Below, piece by piece: positions 60,841 through 64,000 of a stretch of 64,000 bases of DNA. The position numbers were made by a program, and so were the translations under genes. Source of the DNA: Sporosarcina luteola (lineage in GTDB: Bacteria; Bacillota; Bacilli; Bacillales_A; Planococcaceae); contig JACHLS010000017.1 in assembly GCA_014204635.1 (NCBI GenBank), forward strand, positions 1 to 64,000, in the 5' to 3' direction. Every line of letters begins with the position of its first letter. Position 1 is the stretch's first letter. The notes under the pieces are model-generated. The model ran no database searches, had not been told where the DNA came from, and worked only from the letters and a program-made list of their open reading frames with translations.

Positions 60841-61830
60841 TTAGTCGATCTTTTTAAGGAAAGTACTTGTAGCATCATGGATCTCTGTGACATGCGTTTG
60901 AAAGAATCCATGAGAGCCGTCAATCATTTGGGACTCAGCATTTTCACCAAGTCGATTCAAATGATTTTTTTGAATCTCTTCTCCATCTTTTAATTGTTTT
61001 TGAGAGACTGAGGATATTAATTTCAGTACAGGTACTTCCGAAGGGAAGACCATACTGTTTACCTCATTGATATTGTCATTTAAACTCGAAATCTGATTAA
61101 TGATCGTATCGTTGACTACATGATAAGAAAATAATTTATTATCACCGATTTCTTTTTCAGTATAGCCATTTTCAACTGTTTGATCAGAAGGTAGCAATCC
61201 ATTCAAAATTCGATTAAAACCGGTCTCTTGCAGTAACGTATTAAAACCATATAAGATTTTTACATTTCTAGGTTCAGTTATGTAAGTTTGTAAATTAGAT
61301 TCCATACTTACTGATGGAGTTGTGTCCAGCATAATAATCGCAGAGACTTCCTCAGGATATTTTGCTGCATAGTATTCGCTGTAAATTCCGGACGCAGAAT
61401 GAGGCATTAAGACATACGGTGGCTTCATATCAGCCTTAGATAATGCTGTTCTGATTTCTTCCATGTAATTTTCATTTGTTCGTGGTGTATCTATCTCGTC
61501 ACTGAATCCCATTCCAAAATATTCAATCGTAACAACAGTATAGTCTTTTGAGAGTTCTCTCATTAATGGACCAAAATCTGCACTTGGCAAAGGCAACCCA
61601 AAACCCGGTAACAAAACAATGGTTTTCTCTCCCTGTCCCATTGAATAGACATGCATGTTCTGATTGTTTACTTCTACCAATTCTCCGTAAGGCGAGATCG
61701 CTTCAAGCTCATTTGAAAAGAAGGTTTTGTTGATTGCAAAACCGATTACATTCAGGCAGACAATGACTCCTAAGATCCATGCAAAAACATACAATATCTT
61801 TTTACCTTTTTTCTTTTTAATTTTACTCAA
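60841..61830 (-). CDS. membrane-anchored alpha/beta hydrolase
   Basis: A 329-aa protein. A Lys-rich start and one membrane helix (residues 12-33) anchor an extracytoplasmic alpha/beta hydrolase domain. The oxyanion-loop region is VLLPGFGLPLPSAD, and the nucleophile elbow is MPHSASGIYS (about residue 145), where His-Ser-Ala-Ser-Gly stands for the usual G-x-S-x-G. The catalytic His is probably in DGSHGFFQTH near the C-terminus. Substrate unknown; an esterase or peptidase role is possible. Confidence 0.87.
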   Translation of the reverse strand: MSKIKKKKGKKILYVFAWILGVIVCLNVIGFAINKTFFSNELEAISPYGELVEVNNQNMHVYSMGQGEKTIVLLPGFGLPLPSADFGPLMRELSKDYTVVTIEYFGMGFSDEIDTPRTNENYMEEIRTALSKADMKPPYVLMPHSASGIYSEYYAAKYPEEVSAIIMLDTTPSVSMESNLQTYITEPRNVKILYGFNTLLQETGFNRILNGLLPSDQTVENGYTEKEIGDNKLFSYHVVNDTIINQISSLNDNINEVNSMVFPSEVPVLKLISSVSQKQLKDGEEIQKNHLNRLGENAESQMIDGSHGFFQTHVTEIHDATSTFLKKID

Positions 61831-61998
61831 TGTGATTGCTCCTTTTCTTTTTGAGGACAGATATAGAAATTTCTCTGGCTTTTCTTCTGTCTGTAAAATT
61901 TTTTTTTACCAGGTTCTTGATTTTCTCCTTTTCCTTCAATTTGTTTATTCACCCTTAATACGATTACGTTCTTCTAATCGTTCACATTAAAAAAACAA

Positions 61999-62032
61999 AC
62001 AAAAAATCTCAGGAATTTGATCCTGAGACCTT
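61999..62032 (-). terminator. terminator overlapping the yxlE-like stop
   Basis: Stem TCTCAGGA/TCCTGAGA; the last codons of the upstream gene form one arm. TTTTTTG follows on the minus strand. Confidence 0.88.
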
Positions 62033-62236
62033 TCGTTTAAATATTTTTCTTGCAAAGACAAGATAAACAATCAGATACGTTGGACATGTAAATAGCCCTA
62101 AAAAGCCCCATAGCCAAGCATTGTGCCCTCTCTTCCGTGCGTCCCAAAACATCCATGTGCTTTGGCAAATTAGAATGAATGCAATTATAATTAATCCCCA
62201 AAGTGGTGGTGTGCTACTTAGTTTGCTTAAGCCCAT
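62009..62236 (-). CDS. yxlE: YxlE-like small membrane protein
   Basis: A 75-aa protein with two membrane helices (about residues 12-32 and 42-62) separated by WDARKRGHNAWLWG, the pattern of the PLDc_N/YxlE family. In B. subtilis YxlE acts with YxlD as negative regulator of the ECF sigma factor SigY. Here it overlaps the 3' end of the yxlC-like gene by 23 nt in another frame. A yxlD homologue is not seen between them. Confidence 0.75.
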   Translation of the reverse strand: MGLSKLSSTPPLWGLIIIAFILICQSTWMFWDARKRGHNAWLWGFLGLFTCPTYLIVYLVFARKIFKRKVSGSNS

Positions 62237-62567
62237 TCACTGCTGACCTTCTTTCCAGATTTTTAAAAGCTAAGGGCAGTAAGAGAACTCCCACAAGCTG
62301 AATGTAAAGGAATACAACTGGTTGCTGATAAACAACAGTCATTACAACTGAAAGCACGAATACGGCAACAGTGATAAACGCGAGAAGATCTTTCTTTTGT
62401 TTCGTTCGCATTCTTTTTTTCTCTGCTTCCACATTCTGTTGAAACCATTGCAAGTTTGGAGTTGAGACTGAATGCCATTGATCCAGTCGTTCCAAGCCAT
62501 CTAGTAATTGTTTAACCGTCAACTCATCTTCATCATCCACACGATTTTTTGAATCATACTCCTTCAA
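62214..62567 (-). CDS. yxlC: YxlC-like protein of the sigY operon
   Basis: A 117-aa protein. A soluble N-terminal part (VKQLLDGLERLDQWHSVSTP then NLQWFQQNV, residues 18-47) precedes two membrane helices (about 62-80 and 85-103). This matches YxlC, encoded directly after sigY in B. subtilis. Overlaps sigY by 14 nt. The likely role is membrane-based control of SigY. Confidence 0.82.
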   Translation of the reverse strand: MKEYDSKNRVDDEDELTVKQLLDGLERLDQWHSVSTPNLQWFQQNVEAEKKRMRTKQKKDLLAFITVAVFVLSVVMTVVYQQPVVFLYIQLVGVLLLPLAFKNLERRSAVNGLKQTK

Positions 62568-63084
62568 GTTCAGCCAACTCCTTTCGCATCCTTTTTAGCC
62601 CATTTGAAACTCGAGACTTCACTGTTCCTTCTGCAATGCCCATCATGTTTCCAATCTCCTCATATGAATACCCGTAATAATGCTTTAACACGATTGGCAT
62701 ACGTATTTCTTCATTAAGTTTCGCAAGTACATCCAGTACGTCTGTCCATTCTTCGTTCCTATTGGCTACATTCCACTTCATCTTTCGGAGTGCCTGCTCC
62801 TGCTCAAACCAGGTTTTCTCCCGCTTCTTTCTACGCTGTTGATCGATGAACAGGTTTGTTGCAATTGTGATGAGCCATGAAGAAAACTTAGATTCACCAT
62901 TATACAGCTGGATCTTTTCAATACACTTTATCATCGTTTCTTGCGTTAAATCCTCTGCAATTTGTGGATGAAGGGTAACTTTCATTAAATACTTTAAGAG
63001 GAATGAATAATTCATTTGCAGCAGTTTCGAAAGCGCTAATGTATCCCCTTTTTTCGCCTTTCGAATTAAATCATTTTCATCCAT
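62554..63084 (-). CDS. sigY: ECF sigma factor SigY
   Basis: A 176-aa extracytoplasmic-function sigma factor. Region 2 (about residues 20-85) holds NYSFLLKYLMKVTLHPQIAE and DLTQETMIKCIEKI, and SKFSSWLITIATNLFIDQQR follows. Region 4 has the helix-turn-helix YSYEEIGNMMGIAEGTVKSR. The ATG at 63084 is preferred because TATGGAG lies 8 nt upstream. Downstream yxlC and yxlE homologues and a SigY-type promoter upstream support the assignment. Confidence 0.92.
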   Translation of the reverse strand: MDENDLIRKAKKGDTLALSKLLQMNYSFLLKYLMKVTLHPQIAEDLTQETMIKCIEKIQLYNGESKFSSWLITIATNLFIDQQRRKKREKTWFEQEQALRKMKWNVANRNEEWTDVLDVLAKLNEEIRMPIVLKHYYGYSYEEIGNMMGIAEGTVKSRVSNGLKRMRKELAELEGV

Positions 63085-63119
63085 GAGATCTACTCCATAC
63101 AATAATAATCTATATGTAA

Positions 63120-63145
63120 TACGATTAACCGGAGCAAATCGTTCA
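63120..63145 (-). promoter_or_regulatory. SigY-type autoregulatory promoter
   Basis: On the minus strand TGAACG (63140-63145), 16 bp, CGTA (63120-63123). The B. subtilis SigY promoter is TGAACG-N16-CGTC, so this is a match at 9 of 10 bases as I recall it. It lies about 35 bp before the sigY start, consistent with autoregulation. Confidence 0.8.
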
Positions 63146-63337
63146 TTCTAAATAAAGTATTTCAACAAAAACATGTACTACTATAAATAGCAGCTATGTG
63201 TAATGTCGATTAAATTAATTCATATATAGTCATAAGTTCGTGCCACCAAGACGTTTTCAATGCCATTCCCAACACACAATAGGAGCAAAAGAACTTCACG
63301 ATAGCATATTGCGTGAACGATATCAGAGACTCGTCAT

Positions 63338-64000
63338 TCAAGTCGGGATACGAATAGAAATAACCGCTCCCCCTTCCTCAGCATTCCCCGCCCTAATATG
63401 ACCTTTATGTTTATCGATGATTGATTTGGCTATATAGAGCCCCAGTCCCGCATGACCTTTGCGTCGATTCCCTTGATAAAAGGAGTTGAAAATCTTTGTT
63501 TCCTGTCCCGCTGAAAACCCTGAACCATTGTCCGTCCAAGTCACTCCAATTTGATCATCCGTCAATTGGACTCGGAAAGAAATGGTACCCTTCTCCGCAA
63601 ATCGCAGGCTATTGGACAGCAGATTATCGAAAACCTGTGTCAGTCTGAATGGATCCGCATGAACCAGCCCCTGATTTTCTCGTACATCTTTGATATCCGA
63701 AACGAACCTTATCCCTTTTCTCCTACATAACACCTCATATTCCCCCATTTTTTCCGCAAAAAATTCTTCTGGATCAAATGAGATTTTATTGAGAGAAAAC
63801 GAATCACTGTCAAGGATGGCGGTTTGATTCAAATCATGGACAAGCTTCACAGCACTTGTTATGTTCGATTTAATGATCGGGAGATAACGATCCGACCGGT
63901 CGATCCCTTTACGCTGCGCTTCTTCCAGCCCTTCCACATGGCCTTGAATGATCGTCAATGGGGTCCGAATATCGTGCGCCAGAGCCGCAATGGCATGTTT
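63338..64000 (-). CDS. sensor histidine kinase, 3' part
   Basis: The gene enters from the right edge; about 220 codons are visible. The first visible codons encode KHAIAALAHDIRTPLTIIQG, the HisKA H-box with the phosphoacceptor His, so the frame continues past 64000. The HATPase domain has the N box DNLLSNSLRFAE, the G1 box WTDNGSGFS and the G2 box GHAGLGLYIAKS. It would act with a response regulator lying outside the window. Confidence 0.93.
   Translation of the reverse strand, partial: KHAIAALAHDIRTPLTIIQGHVEGLEEAQRKGIDRSDRYLPIIKSNITSAVKLVHDLNQTAILDSDSFSLNKISFDPEEFFAEKMGEYEVLCRRKGIRFVSDIKDVRENQGLVHADPFRLTQVFDNLLSNSLRFAEKGTISFRVQLTDDQIGVTWTDNGSGFSAGQETKIFNSFYQGNRRKGHAGLGLYIAKSIIDKHKGHIRAGNAEEGGAVISIRIPT

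Overview
The window looks like the chromosome of an endospore-forming member of the Bacillales, probably a Sporosarcina-like Planococcaceae (inference from gene order and protein similarity; no search was run). Supporting signs are the Bacillus-type order yeaC-yeaD-yebA-guaA-pbuG, an sda checkpoint gene, YjcZ-type mini-proteins with a sigma-K-like promoter, a putative gamma-type spore protein, a sigma-B promoter before a KGG-repeat stress protein, a sigY cluster, and strong AGGAGG ribosome binding sites with many TTG and GTG starts.

Layout. 1-0.42 kb: the 5' end of a 16S rRNA gene leaving the left edge, with its leader and promoter (minus strand). 0.8-8.5 kb: minus-strand purine and cell-envelope block (pbuG and guaA, each behind a guanine-class purine riboswitch, then yebA, yeaD, yeaC). 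9-11.3 kb: NAD salvage (pncB-nadE). 11.5-18.4 kb: FetAB-like exporter, thiC with a TPP riboswitch, paired SMR exporters, metI with a SAM riboswitch, and a metal-dependent cyclase. 18.6-18.9 kb: a degenerate repeat array. 19.3-25.3 kb: an oligopeptide/dipeptide ABC transporter operon (ATPase, ATPase, binding lipoprotein, two permeases). 25.4-31.3 kb: KGG stress protein, a molybdopterin oxidoreductase carrying a C-terminal LysM domain, and a zone of very small genes. 31.4-40 kb: ABC-F ATPase, a penicillin-binding protein, a YcdB/SLH secreted protein and a long ATP sulfurylase. 40.2-40.9 kb: a second repeat array. 41-51 kb: mntH, sda, LysR regulator, a PbuE-type purine efflux pump behind a third guanine-class riboswitch, a multidrug MFS pump, YjcZ genes, a dicarboxylate symporter, and a TetR regulator with an ABC-2 permease. 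51.1-51.7 kb: a third array. 51.9-60.6 kb: guanine deaminase, two leaderless serine hydrolases, small repair and modification enzymes, a MATE pump and a broken Nudix gene. 60.8-64 kb: alpha/beta hydrolase, sigY-yxlC-yxlE, and a histidine kinase leaving the right edge.

Main observations. (1) Guanine handling recurs: uptake (pbuG), GMP synthesis (guaA), efflux (pbuE) and deamination (guaD) are all here, three of them behind purine riboswitches with C at the specificity position. The pbuE switch has the architecture of the B. subtilis adenine ON switch but reads as guanine class, with a compensating change in its terminator. (2) GuaA has Ser at the position of the catalytic Cys of its glutaminase domain, and neighbouring motifs are eroded, suggesting an ammonia-dependent enzyme. 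(3) Three intergenic arrays, with different sequences, share a 41-bp period made of a 20-bp and a 21-bp half-unit, each starting TAYGAGC, and all have the same strand polarity. They are the best candidate here for an undescribed system.
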